From contig JBIJDM010000136.1 in the NCBI GenBank assembly GCA_044344145.1, positions 1 through 8,052 on the forward strand: a DNA stretch of 8,052 nt, in the 5' to 3' direction. The notes below the pieces were generated by a model. That model saw only the letters and a program-made list of their open reading frames with translations, did not search any database and was not told the DNA's origin. Positions 1 through 7,400 of the stretch are shown here, piece after piece. Each line of letters begins with the position of its first letter. The stretch's first letter is position 1. A program made the translations under genes and the position numbers. Source of the DNA: JBAXGE01 sp044344145 (GTDB lineage: Bacteria > Planctomycetota > Phycisphaerae > WQYP01).

Positions 1-2
1 GG

Positions 3-74
3 GAACAGGGGTTGATTCTGGAGCAGTCGTCGGTGCAGATGCCGGGGCGTACGGCGAGTGATACGCTGACGTGA
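3..74 (+). CDS. C-terminal tail of an unidentified protein (5' end outside window)
   Basis: One forward frame is open from base 3 to a TGA at 72-74 and gives 23 residues beginning EQGLILEQSSVQMPG. The third codon positions are almost all G, or otherwise T, which is the pattern expected of a coding region in GC-rich DNA; of the other two forward frames, one stops almost at once and the other ends near base 61. I therefore take it as the end of a gene that begins before the window. The fragment is too short to assign to a family, and no terminator is obvious after it. A non-coding explanation cannot be excluded. Confidence 0.45.
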   Translation, partial: EQGLILEQSSVQMPGRTASDTLT

Positions 75-86
75 GTGGAGTGAAAC

Positions 87-159
87 CACAGATGCACACA
101 GATGGACACAGATGGGACGGGGGGAGGATTTTAACCACGGAAGACACGGCTGGGCACGG
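87..159. repeat. Ten-base-period intergenic repeat (CACAGATG x3, then CACGG x3)
   Basis: CACAGATG occurs three times with an exact ten-base spacing, at 87-94, 97-104 and 107-114. A related degenerate series follows, with CACGG at 136-140, 145-149 and 155-159. The spacing is close to one helical turn. Similar 'accacagatgcacacagatgg' strings are, to my knowledge, scattered between genes in planctomycete and verrucomicrobial genomes. A forward reading frame crosses it but has no ribosome binding site, so I treat it as non-coding. Confidence 0.6.
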
Positions 160-243
160 AATTGGGTTTTGGGATTGAGGGAAATGGGGCTGGTGGTCAG
201 AATCCAGCCGGGCTCTTGGTGCTATGAAATATTGCGAGGTTGG

Positions 244-750
244 ATGATGAAGCTACTAGGACGCAAGGTGAACCGCTGGTGGGTGATTGGTGTAGTCGGG
301 CTGTTGGCCGTGGCGGGAATCGTGACGGCAATCAAGATTCAGATCGACGCAACAGAGCGAGAATGGATTCAGAAGCTTGGAATACCTCACCCCGTGGACG
401 CAACTGTGGTGGAGGAAATTACTTATAATCCGGATGGTTGGTTCGATGGAACAGTCTATTACTTGCGCATGGATTCGCGACGGAAAGCACAGGACGCCTG
501 TACCCAATGGGCCGCGTTGTTTGAAAAGGAAGGTTTCGACGTATTCCGCTCAATAACGAAAATTCATGCTGACGATCGGTACGAGTTTGATGGGTTACCG
601 CCGTCAGTAAAGCGACCGAAGCGGCCTCCAGAAAATGATGGCTGGAAAATTATTTTGCGAAGTACAACGCAAACGGCTTGTATTTTTGCCTGGGATTCAG
701 CGGACGGATCAACCTTGGAGCTAATCTATTCCTCTAATTTCGGCCCCTAA
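244..750 (+). CDS. Small hypothetical protein with one N-terminal membrane segment
   Basis: This 168-residue protein was not recognised. It starts MMKLLGRKVNRWW and has a single hydrophobic segment at about residues 13-32 (WVIGVVGLLAVAGIVTA), with basic residues before it, so it is probably a membrane-anchored protein with its C-terminal part outside the cytoplasm. The remaining roughly 135 residues are polar, with several tryptophans and aromatic residues, and look like one small globular domain. The frame is open further upstream, from 112, but that part crosses the intergenic repeat. A GAGG at 236-239 lies four bases before the ATG at 244 and seven before a second in-frame ATG at 247, so either could be the true start. 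Base composition is visibly lower in GC than in all neighbouring genes, which suggests a recently acquired or orphan gene. A terminator follows at 765-808. Confidence 0.7.
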   Translation: MMKLLGRKVNRWWVIGVVGLLAVAGIVTAIKIQIDATEREWIQKLGIPHPVDATVVEEITYNPDGWFDGTVYYLRMDSRRKAQDACTQWAALFEKEGFDVFRSITKIHADDRYEFDGLPPSVKRPKRPPENDGWKIILRSTTQTACIFAWDSADGSTLELIYSSNFGP

Positions 751-764
751 AACGATTGCGTTAA

Positions 765-808
765 TAACCCTGTGGTTACTCCGACGTGGGTTACGGGGTT
801 AGTTTTTT
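765..808 (+). terminator. Intrinsic terminator of the small membrane-protein gene
   Basis: Bases 765-777 pair with 789-801 over thirteen positions (eight Watson-Crick pairs and five G-T wobbles), around an eleven-base loop, and are followed by G and a run of six T at 803-808. This is the classical shape of a rho-independent terminator for the plus strand, fifteen bases after the stop at 750. The stem includes the stop codon of the convergent gene on the minus strand. On that strand the hairpin is followed by a weaker T stretch, so it might work in both directions. Confidence 0.7.
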
Positions 809-2295
809 AGTTCGGCGGTGGCGCGGGCGGTGGTGTAGGCGGGGGGATTGGTTTTCAGGAAATTTTCCAGGGCGGTGCGGCGGGCGGGGGCGTCTACGAG
901 GCCACCGAGCCAGCCTTTTTTGCCGTCGCGGGTTTTCCAGGTGGCATAGCTGTTGTCGAAGGTGGCATCGGCGCCGAGGATGGGGGCGACGATGACCGGG
1001 GCCTGGCTGCCGGGGACGGGGGTGAGTTTATCGGGCGCGGTGAAGCGGGCAACATCGGCGGAGCCGGGGAGGGTGATGGTGCCGCCGGTGATTTTTTTAC
1101 CCGCAAGCGCGGTGAGGGGATAACGGGCGACGACGAGGCTGCGCTGGCCGGGGGTGCCGTTGGCGATGCCGAAGTAATTCATTTTGCCGACGTTGGCGCG
1201 GTAGAGGTCGGGGTCCACGGGGCTGTTGGGTTGGGCTTCATCGAGCATCTGCCAATCGGCATCGAGTTCGATGGTGACCTTGCCGGTGTCGGTTTCGACG
1301 GTGAGGGGGGTGCGGTAATTGGGCAAGTTGCGGCGGGCGCCGACGAGGCCGATTTTGCCTTCCGGGGCGCTGAAGGCCACCGCGAGGGTGGGGCCCTGCA
1401 GGGCTTCGGCGGGAATAAAGATAGCGTGGTGCAGCGGGGCTGTGGCCCCGGCGAGGATGGGTGCGGGGGCGAAGGCGGGGCCGACGGTGACCGTGCTGGC
1501 GCAGGTTGCGGCCAGCAGTTGGTCGAGGGTGTCTTCGGCTTTGACCCAGGCGCGCCAGGTAACCATGGCGGCGGGGTCCTCGGGTTGGGGGTTGACGGTT
1601 TTGAGGATGGGTTCAAAATAGCGGGCGACGATGGGGTGGCCCCAATCGCGGATGGCCCAACCGAGCGAACCCAGGAGCGGGCCGGGTTTGCCGGCGTCGT
1701 CTTTTTCGGCTTTGGCCCAGGCGTGGAAATCCACGAGGGTAACGGCAGTGGTTTTGGCGACGGTGCGATAGGCGGCGGCGAGGGCGTCGCTGTGGGCTTC
1801 GCCGTTGAGGTATTTTTCTTTGGACCACTGATCCAGCCGGGCGTCGAGGACGGGCATGGGCGTGGCGAGGAGGATTAGGCTTTTGGCCCCGGCGGGGGTG
1901 GCGCGGATTTGGGCGATGAGGTCGGTCATGTGCTGGGCGAGGGCGGTGGCGTCGGTTTTGGCATAATTGGCAGCGGCGACATCGTCGGTGCCGGTGAAGA
2001 TGAGCACGACGGCGACGGAGGTGTAGGGCTTCATGAGGCCGGCGATTTCGGCGGGCCACTGGGGCAGCAGACGGTCAGGGGCGACGGTGACGACGTTCCA
2101 CTCGGGCTGGTTTTTCTGGATCTGGTCGGGCCAGGGGGCGCCGGCGGAGAAGGGGCGGGAGTTGCGGTCGCCGAGGATGAGGACGATGGGCCGGGGGTCG
2201 GCGGGGGGTTGAGGAGCGGCGGCGAAGGCCGGGGCGAGTAGGGTGACGAAGAGGGTGAGTAGTAACGCCAGCGGGGACAGGTAGGGGGCGCGCAT
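799..2295 (-). CDS. Exported SGNH/GDSL-hydrolase-like protein lacking the usual serine
   Basis: The product has 498 residues and a clear signal peptide (hydrophobic core at about 6-24, likely cleavage near AFA-A at 25-27). The N-terminal half matches the SGNH hydrolase fold in its landmarks: a first block at 39-46 reading LILGDRNS, a third block at 102-105 reading GTDD (usually GxND), and a final block D217-W-G-H220 like the DxxH that supplies Asp and His. In active members the first block is GDS with the nucleophilic serine at its third position; here that position is Arg44. Such enzymes usually remove acyl groups from sugars or lipids. Residues 260-498 form a separate, beta-rich C-terminal region I do not recognise. 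The ATG at 2295 has a GAGG eight bases upstream (2304-2307). It may bind rather than cleave its ligand. The fold call is moderately sure, and the substrate is unknown. Confidence 0.65.
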   Translation of the reverse strand: MRAPYLSPLALLLTLFVTLLAPAFAAAPQPPADPRPIVLILGDRNSRPFSAGAPWPDQIQKNQPEWNVVTVAPDRLLPQWPAEIAGLMKPYTSVAVVLIFTGTDDVAAANYAKTDATALAQHMTDLIAQIRATPAGAKSLILLATPMPVLDARLDQWSKEKYLNGEAHSDALAAAYRTVAKTTAVTLVDFHAWAKAEKDDAGKPGPLLGSLGWAIRDWGHPIVARYFEPILKTVNPQPEDPAAMVTWRAWVKAEDTLDQLLAATCASTVTVGPAFAPAPILAGATAPLHHAIFIPAEALQGPTLAVAFSAPEGKIGLVGARRNLPNYRTPLTVETDTGKVTIELDADWQMLDEAQPNSPVDPDLYRANVGKMNYFGIANGTPGQRSLVVARYPLTALAGKKITGGTITLPGSADVARFTAPDKLTPVPGSQAPVIVAPILGADATFDNSYATWKTRDGKKGWLGGLVDAPARRTALENFLKTNPPAYTTARATAELKN

Positions 2296-2375
2296 GAGAA
2301 AAACCTCAACGTAGAAAGCGAAACGGAATCAGGACGCGGGCCACGACCCGCACCGGCCGTGGCGTAACTGTAGCT

Positions 2376-2403
2376 ATGATAACGGATGGGGTGGGGATTT
2401 CAT
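2376..2403 (-). promoter_or_regulatory. Possible promoter of the SGNH-like gene
   Basis: On the minus strand, TATCAT (bases 2381-2376) matches five of six bases of the -10 consensus, and ATGAAA (2403-2398) lies sixteen bases upstream as a weaker -35. Transcription would begin near 2369 and leave a leader of about 74 bases. The leader contains a small hairpin (GCCACG at 2340-2345 pairing with CGTGGC at 2358-2363). This rests on motif matching alone. Confidence 0.33.
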
Positions 2404-2440
2404 GCGGCGCGGGTAAATGGGGGCGGGATTTTGCGGGGCA

Positions 2441-2470
2441 TTTACGGGGGGCGGTAAGTTCGCGTAGAAT
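2441..2470 (+). promoter_or_regulatory. Promoter of the CAT tRNA gene
   Basis: TAGAAT at 2465-2470 matches five of six -10 bases, and TTTACG at 2441-2446 is a -35-like hexamer eighteen bases upstream. The expected start point, about 2477, is just before the mature tRNA 5' end at 2481, which is a common arrangement for an isolated tRNA gene. Confidence 0.5.
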
Positions 2471-2480
2471 GGGCGTTTTG

Positions 2481-2553
<73 letters not shown>

Positions 2554-2629
2554 GGATGGTGGAGGGGGAGGGAGTTAAGAGTTGGGGCCTTTGAAAAACC
2601 GGCACGGCATTTGAAGCGTATATAAATGA

Positions 2630-2679
2630 AACGGCCTTTGGGCCGTTGCTCTGACGCTTTTTCAGGCAGAGCTGTTTTT
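2630..2679 (+). promoter_or_regulatory. Two adjacent hairpins and a T-tract in the transposase leader
   Basis: AACGGCC at 2630-2636 pairs perfectly with GGCCGTT at 2641-2647 around a TTTG loop. Immediately after, GCTCTG at 2648-2653 pairs with CAGAGC at 2667-2672 and is followed by TGTTTTT (2673-2679). The second hairpin with its T-run looks like an intrinsic terminator whose end is one base from the ribosome binding site of the transposase gene. It could stop read-through from the upstream tRNA gene, or attenuate transposase synthesis. An AT-rich stretch at 2619-2626 (TATATAAA) may be a -10 region for a transcript that begins just at the first hairpin. Confidence 0.5.
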
Positions 2680-2689
2680 CGGAGGCCAT

Positions 2690-3658
2690 ATGGAACGGAT
2701 TCTGGCGCAACCCACCTTCACCGATCTGACCCTTGCGGACCTGGGCAGCAAACGCGCCGCACACTTCTTTACCCTCTGCGACCAAATGATCCCCTTCGCG
2801 CAGCTCGCCGACTCTCTAGCGGGTCTGTTTGCCAAGGATACGCCCCAAGGCGGCGCCCCCCACTGGCCCGTGGTCATGATGCTCAAAGTCCTCTTTGTGC
2901 AGAAGTGTTATGGCCTATCCGACCCCCAGACCGAAGATATGCTCATGGACCGCATCAGCTTCCGCCGCTTCGTGGGCCTGAGCTTTGATGACAAAACCCC
3001 CGATCACAGCACCCTCTGGCGGTTCCGCGAACGCCTCCAGGCCGGCGGCCACGAGGCCACCCTGTTTGCCCAGACGCTGGAGATTCTGCGCAGCAAAGGT
3101 CTGGTCGTGGAGACCGGTACCCTCCTTGATGCCACCATCATCGAAGCGCCGCTGGGCAGCAAGCGTAAGGATGGTTCGCACACGGCGGACCCCTGCGCCA
3201 GCAAGACCGCCAAGGGGAATCGGGCCTACTTTGGCTACCGGGCGCACGTCGCCACCGACCGCCGGGGGCTGGTGAAGCAATACATCTACGATACGGCCCA
3301 GACGTCGGAGCATGTACACTTTGACACCTTGGCCAAGGATGAGACGCGGATGGTGTTTGCGGACAGCGGGTGCCGGAGCAAGGAACGGGTGGCACCGTTG
3401 CGGGCGCGGGGCGTATTGGCGGGCTTGTGTCATCGCCGGGTCAAGGGGCAGAAGGCCTTGACGGAACTACAGCGGCGCTATAACCGGGTGGTGGCGGGGG
3501 TGCGGGGCTTTGTGGCGCATGCCTTTGCGGGGATCAAGAAGATGCTGCCGCGGCGCACGCGTTACCGGGGGTTGCGACGGAACGCGTTGGACTTCGGCTT
3601 GTGTGCCATGGTGTACAACTGGAGGAAGAGTATGTCACTGCAGGTGGTAAACACGTGA
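2690..3658 (+). CDS. IS5-family transposase, catalytic Glu replaced by Ala
   Basis: The 322-residue product has the size and order of an IS5-family DDE transposase. An N-terminal helical segment (about 50-120) holds the typical 'DPQTEDML-DR-SFRRFVGL' and 'PDHSTLWRFRERL' strings, followed by the first catalytic Asp in LLDATIIEA (D147) and the second in FADSG (D225). The third acidic residue normally lies in a 'VRARVEHxF' string; here the aligned string is VRGFVAHAF, so Ala276 (codon GCG at 3515-3517) stands where Glu is expected. FADSGC also has Cys where Tyr is usual. The downstream RYRGLRRNALDFGLCAMVYNW is normal. A strong GGAGG (2681-2685) lies four bases before the ATG. The frame is intact, but the element is probably immobile on its own. 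I found no clear terminal inverted repeats; the left end should lie between the tRNA and about 2620. Confidence 0.9.
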   Translation: MERILAQPTFTDLTLADLGSKRAAHFFTLCDQMIPFAQLADSLAGLFAKDTPQGGAPHWPVVMMLKVLFVQKCYGLSDPQTEDMLMDRISFRRFVGLSFDDKTPDHSTLWRFRERLQAGGHEATLFAQTLEILRSKGLVVETGTLLDATIIEAPLGSKRKDGSHTADPCASKTAKGNRAYFGYRAHVATDRRGLVKQYIYDTAQTSEHVHFDTLAKDETRMVFADSGCRSKERVAPLRARGVLAGLCHRRVKGQKALTELQRRYNRVVAGVRGFVAHAFAGIKKMLPRRTRYRGLRRNALDFGLCAMVYNWRKSMSLQVVNT

Positions 3659-3685
3659 GTACGACGGGGAAATCGTGGGCCGGGG

Positions 3686-4402
3686 GTGCCCAGCGGGGCG
3701 AAAACGGCCCGCCGCAGTTGGGACGTGGGGGTGAAAAGACGTAAAAACCTGAAAATCCAACGACCGAAGGCAGGGGGAAAATGCTGGCATTGGCCTTCCC
3801 CACGAATGGTGGGCGCGCCATGGGGTTAAATACCTCGGGCCTCGAACTGTTCGGGGCTTTGATAACCGAGGGCCGAATGACGCCGTTGGCGATTATACCA
3901 ACCTTCAATCCACAGGCCTATCGAAGCCCGGGCCGCCGTCCGGGTCACGAACCCGGCCCGCGCTACATGTTCGCGCTTTAAACTGCTCCAGAAGCTTTCC
4001 ATCTTTGCGGGCAGCTAGGTACCTGCCCCAATCCAGCATCCACAATTTGTCCGGGCTTCGATGGGTGGCCGCAGGGTATGCACCACCAAGAACCGGGCTA
4101 GCGCAGCGGGTGTGCGCCCCGAGCCAAGTGCGATGGGGATGGGAAGTATGGAGGAAAGCCAGCTTGAAGTACTCAAGGACCCCGTTCACGATCTCGAGGG
4201 CAGGGCCGCGTGGTCGAGTGAAAACCTAGCGGAGAGCAGTTTCCCATCCAACTGAGAAAACAGCCTCAATTGGGAAGCGGAGTATGGGACCGACAAGGGG
4301 ATCAGGCCAAGTGGTTAACCCCACGTGCGTGGGGAGATGGGCTGCGAGCCAGGGCGAGCCCTCGCGAAGGCTGCCGATCCATGCCAGCCGAACTCGCCGT
4401 AC
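3686..4402 (+). ncRNA. Large structured RNA, probably a truncated ORF-less group II intron
   Basis: No frame here resembles a protein, but stems follow one another densely: 3693-3697/3708-3712, 3774-3779/3796-3801, 3833-3838/3866-3871 with 3839-3844/3852-3857 inside, 3916-3933/4049-4066, 3940-3945/3951-3956, 4009-4014/4023-4028, 4094-4097/4118-4121 with 4101-4105/4113-4117, 4137-4145/4241-4249 (nine perfect pairs), 4163-4167/4173-4177, 4193-4197/4214-4218, 4261-4265/4340-4344 and 4319-4324/4329-4334. The 3' half, from GTGCG (4112) through GAGTGAAAACC (4216-4226) to AACTCGCCGTAC (4391-4402), reminds me of bacterial group II introns from late domain I to the first strand of domain V. The rest of domain V, domain VI and any reverse transcriptase gene are missing. 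The hairpin at 4094-4121 spans 4112, so the RNA must begin further upstream, perhaps at GTGCCC (3686). The structure is seen directly; the family is inferred from memory of the layout. Another large non-coding RNA remains possible. Confidence 0.5.
3916..4066. repeat. 18-base inverted repeat enclosing two smaller hairpins
   Basis: Bases 3916-3933 pair without interruption with 4049-4066: fifteen Watson-Crick pairs and three wobbles, including a perfect twelve-base core (ATCGAAGCCCGG at 3920-3931 with its complement at 4051-4062). Inside lie two perfect six-pair hairpins, CCGGGT/ACCCGG (3940-3956) and GGGCAG/CTGCCC (4009-4028). The whole forms a branched domain of about 150 bases. It is the strongest secondary-structure element in the window and is best explained as part of the surrounding structured RNA. 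Confidence 0.75.
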
Positions 4403-4404
4403 CG

Positions 4405-7400
4405 CTACTTGCCCAACACGATCTTCTGCCCGTCGAAACTCACGGTCTGCTGGCCTACGGTCACCTTCGCCGCCAGACCCTTACCGTCCACCTTCACTTC
4501 GGGTGCGGCAGCGCCGGGCCTCTGGATCGTGACGACCACGAAGAACTCGCCGTCCTTGGGGTCGGCGCCGCTGGCGTAGATGCCCGGGGCCGTGAAAGTG
4601 CCTACGCCCCGGTTGTAGGTCTTGTTGAACTTCAGCGTCTGGGTCTCGGCCTTCACCTCGGCATTCACCGGGCCGACGAACGTCAGTGTCATCGTCGCGC
4701 CGTCGTCCTTGGTTACCGTGACGGTGGTGCCCGCGACCTTGGTGCGCTTGATGTCGCCCGGGTCCAGAACCTTGCCGGACTTGGGATCCCTCTTGACGTC
4801 GGCCAGGTACCACGGCCACACCTTGGTCCCGCCGCCGGTCACCTTGTCCACCAGCACGATCAGGCACGGCGCGCCGCTCTTGCCGCTGTAGTCCACCGCA
4901 TAGGCTCGCAGGCCCTTGACTCCCGAATCCTTGAACGTGGATTCGTTGCGCACGTTGCCGTAGCGCTCGTACTGCACCTTCTGGCAGTACACGTCGGCCA
5001 GGTCTGCCGTCACCGTGCCAGAGCCGTCCATGTCCGTGTGGACATAAGTGGCCCGCGCCTGGCCGTCCTGATTGGTTTCGTCCTCCGGCAAGAGGAGTAC
5101 CGGGTCAAAGTAACGGCGGTTGTCCAGCCGCACCGAGGGAAACCCGGTGACCCACTCGTGACCGAGGCCGGCGATGCGGAACGTGCCGGCGTTGGGCATC
5201 GCATAGCCCTTGGGCGTGTTGGACTTGAGCCAGATCTGGAACAGAAAATCGTTCTGGTCCTTCCAGTCGTTGCGGAAGCCGTAGTAGCCGAAATCCGGCG
5301 CCTCCCAGGTCAGGGGCAGGATGCCCTTGGGCGCCTGCGACTTCATGTCCAGCGGGTAGTTGATGAAGGCCCGCGCCGGCGTGTCGGCATGGCCGCCGCC
5401 CTTCTTGCTCCAACTCCCCTCGCCGCTGCCACCGCCGAAGCGGTCCCAGGCCCACAGCACGGCCGGCTTCCACTCATCGGGCACGATGGGGAAGCTGAAC
5501 GCGAAGTAGTCCGGACCCAGGGCGCTGGTTCCGTGGATCGACTGCTCGATCTGCGAGCCGTCGGCCGGGTACAGGTGGCTGAAGATGCGCCGGGGCAGAA
5601 AGTGGGTGATGTCGTTGAGCGGTGACAGGTCGTAGCCGAAGGCCGTGCGATAGGCGGAGGCGTATAAAGCCGGCTGCAGGCCCTGCGAGTATGACTCGCC
5701 GCTGACGGTCGGCTGGGCCCCGCCGGTGCCCATGCCCTCGCGGAACTGCAGGTACATCTGGAACCGCGCGATGTCGAAAGACTCGTGGTACTCCTGGTTG
5801 GCCTCGCCGCTGCGCTTCCACAGGGACGTCTTGAGCTCCCATTCCTTCAGGGCTGTCGCGTGTTCTTTCTGCAGCCGCGCTACCAGGGCCTTGGATTTCT
5901 CCACGTCCACCTCGGTGGCCTCCAGCAGCGTCGGTTCCATCCAGTCCACGCGCGATGAGCGAACCCGCATGACCACCAGGAGCGGATACAGGCCCTTCTC
6001 CAGTTTCACCACCTGCCCGTCAGCCAGCGTGTGGCCGTTGAGGACGAACTGCTGCAGGCCCCAGCGCCAGCTACCGGCCATCACCTTCACCCATTGGGCC
6101 TTGGGGTTGTCCAGCACGGTGTACACGCAGTAAGTGACCGGACCGTCCCTGGCCAACTCGGGTCCAGGGCGCATCTTCACGTGGTCGGGCCGGGTGGACT
6201 TGCCGCAGTTGATCACGACGCCGCCGGTCTCGGGTACGAACTCCGCCGCGATGGGGGCAAAGGCGTACCTGGCGTTCCCGAAGGTGAAGGCCGTGCCTGA
6301 CTCCGGCCGGCACTTCTCAACGCCGCCCAACTCAGCCAGGGGATCGCTGTCGATGATCGCCCGCGCAGGCGTGGCCGCCAGCCACTTCCTGGGTGACTTG
6401 CCCAGCTCCAGCGGCACCACCGGTACGTCCTTGCCCGGCTTGTAGTCGGCGGCGGGGGCAACTTCGGTGGCCGTATCCGGTGGAAGAGGCTTGGTCGGCG
6501 CGGGGCCCTTCTCGCCCCATATGGCCAGCGAAGCCAGAGCGTTGCCGTAGTAGAGCTGCCCTGCCTCGGGGTTGCCGTAGTTGTACTGGCCCTGCGTATT
6601 GAACATGAACCGCTGATATACGATCCGCTGGTGCCACAAGACGGTGTACCGCTCGACGCGCTTGCGGAAGGCGTCGTCCCATCCGGGGGCGTCGTAGCAC
6701 AGGTCGTAGACAACACCGGGATGCTCCCACACCCAGCCGTAGTGCAGGATGCCGTGGTGCGACCCTGCGGTGCGGGCGCTGCTGTAGTCGCCTTCGAGGA
6801 TATTCTCGACAATGGCGCGGGCTTCGTCGGCGTACTTGCGGTCGCCGGTCAGTTGCCACTTGATCGCCAGGCCGATGTCGTCGTCCATCTTGGCCAGCAT
6901 GGCCTGTCCGAACGGGGTCTTGGCCTTCTCCTTGAGTGCCGGCAGGTCGGTCTTGCGGAACAGAATCCGCGGGTGCTCGCCCTGGGCGACCGGGTTCACC
7001 TCCGGCCGGAATCGCTTGCTGGCCGGCAGCACCCGGCCGTCGGCCTTGCCCTTCACATCAATGCCGCAGTACTTGCCAGCGTAGGTGCCCTCAAACAGCC
7101 CGCCGTCTTTGGCCTTCAGATTCACCGTGTACTCGGCGGAACCGCCCGGAACATAGTTGTCGGGGTAGATGGTGATCGGGATCGTCAGGTCGATCGCCTG
7201 GTCTGTGATCGACGCCTGCGCCACATACCCGACGTGGATGGAGTTGTTGAGGTTCCCCGCAGTGCCGATGACGCGGTCCCACTGGTCGCCCTGGCGCACC
7301 AGGAACAGCAGCAGTGTCGGCCCGCCGGCGGCCGGACCGTCAGCCTTGCCCCAGACGGCTTCGTGAAGCTTCAACTCCATCTGGAGCGGGGATTCGGCGG

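Noticed and set aside
1231..1878. A Gly-rich plus-strand frame of 215 residues
   Set aside because: It is antisense to the SGNH-like gene, and its low-complexity Gly/Val product reflects GC bias.
2585..3802. Terminal inverted repeats of the IS5 element, such as GGGGCCTTTG at 2584-2593 against GGCCTTCCCC at 3792-3801
   Set aside because: The two ends match only in the outer four bases and a short internal string; no convincing complement of the left sequence was found within 300 bases after the stop.
4112..4116. GTGCG as the exact 5' end of the intron
   Set aside because: A nine-pair hairpin with a three-base bulge (4094-4121) crosses this point and strong stems exist upstream, so a clean start here is unlikely.
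4005..4255. Short plus-strand frames of 64 and 74 residues
   Set aside because: They overlap each other in different frames inside the structured RNA, have no ribosome binding sites and resemble no protein family.
4270..5625. A 451-residue plus-strand open frame
   Set aside because: It lies mostly antisense to the lyase-like gene, whose signal peptide, ribosome binding site and recognisable motifs are on the minus strand; its first 130 bases are the intron-like RNA. The length is an effect of high GC.
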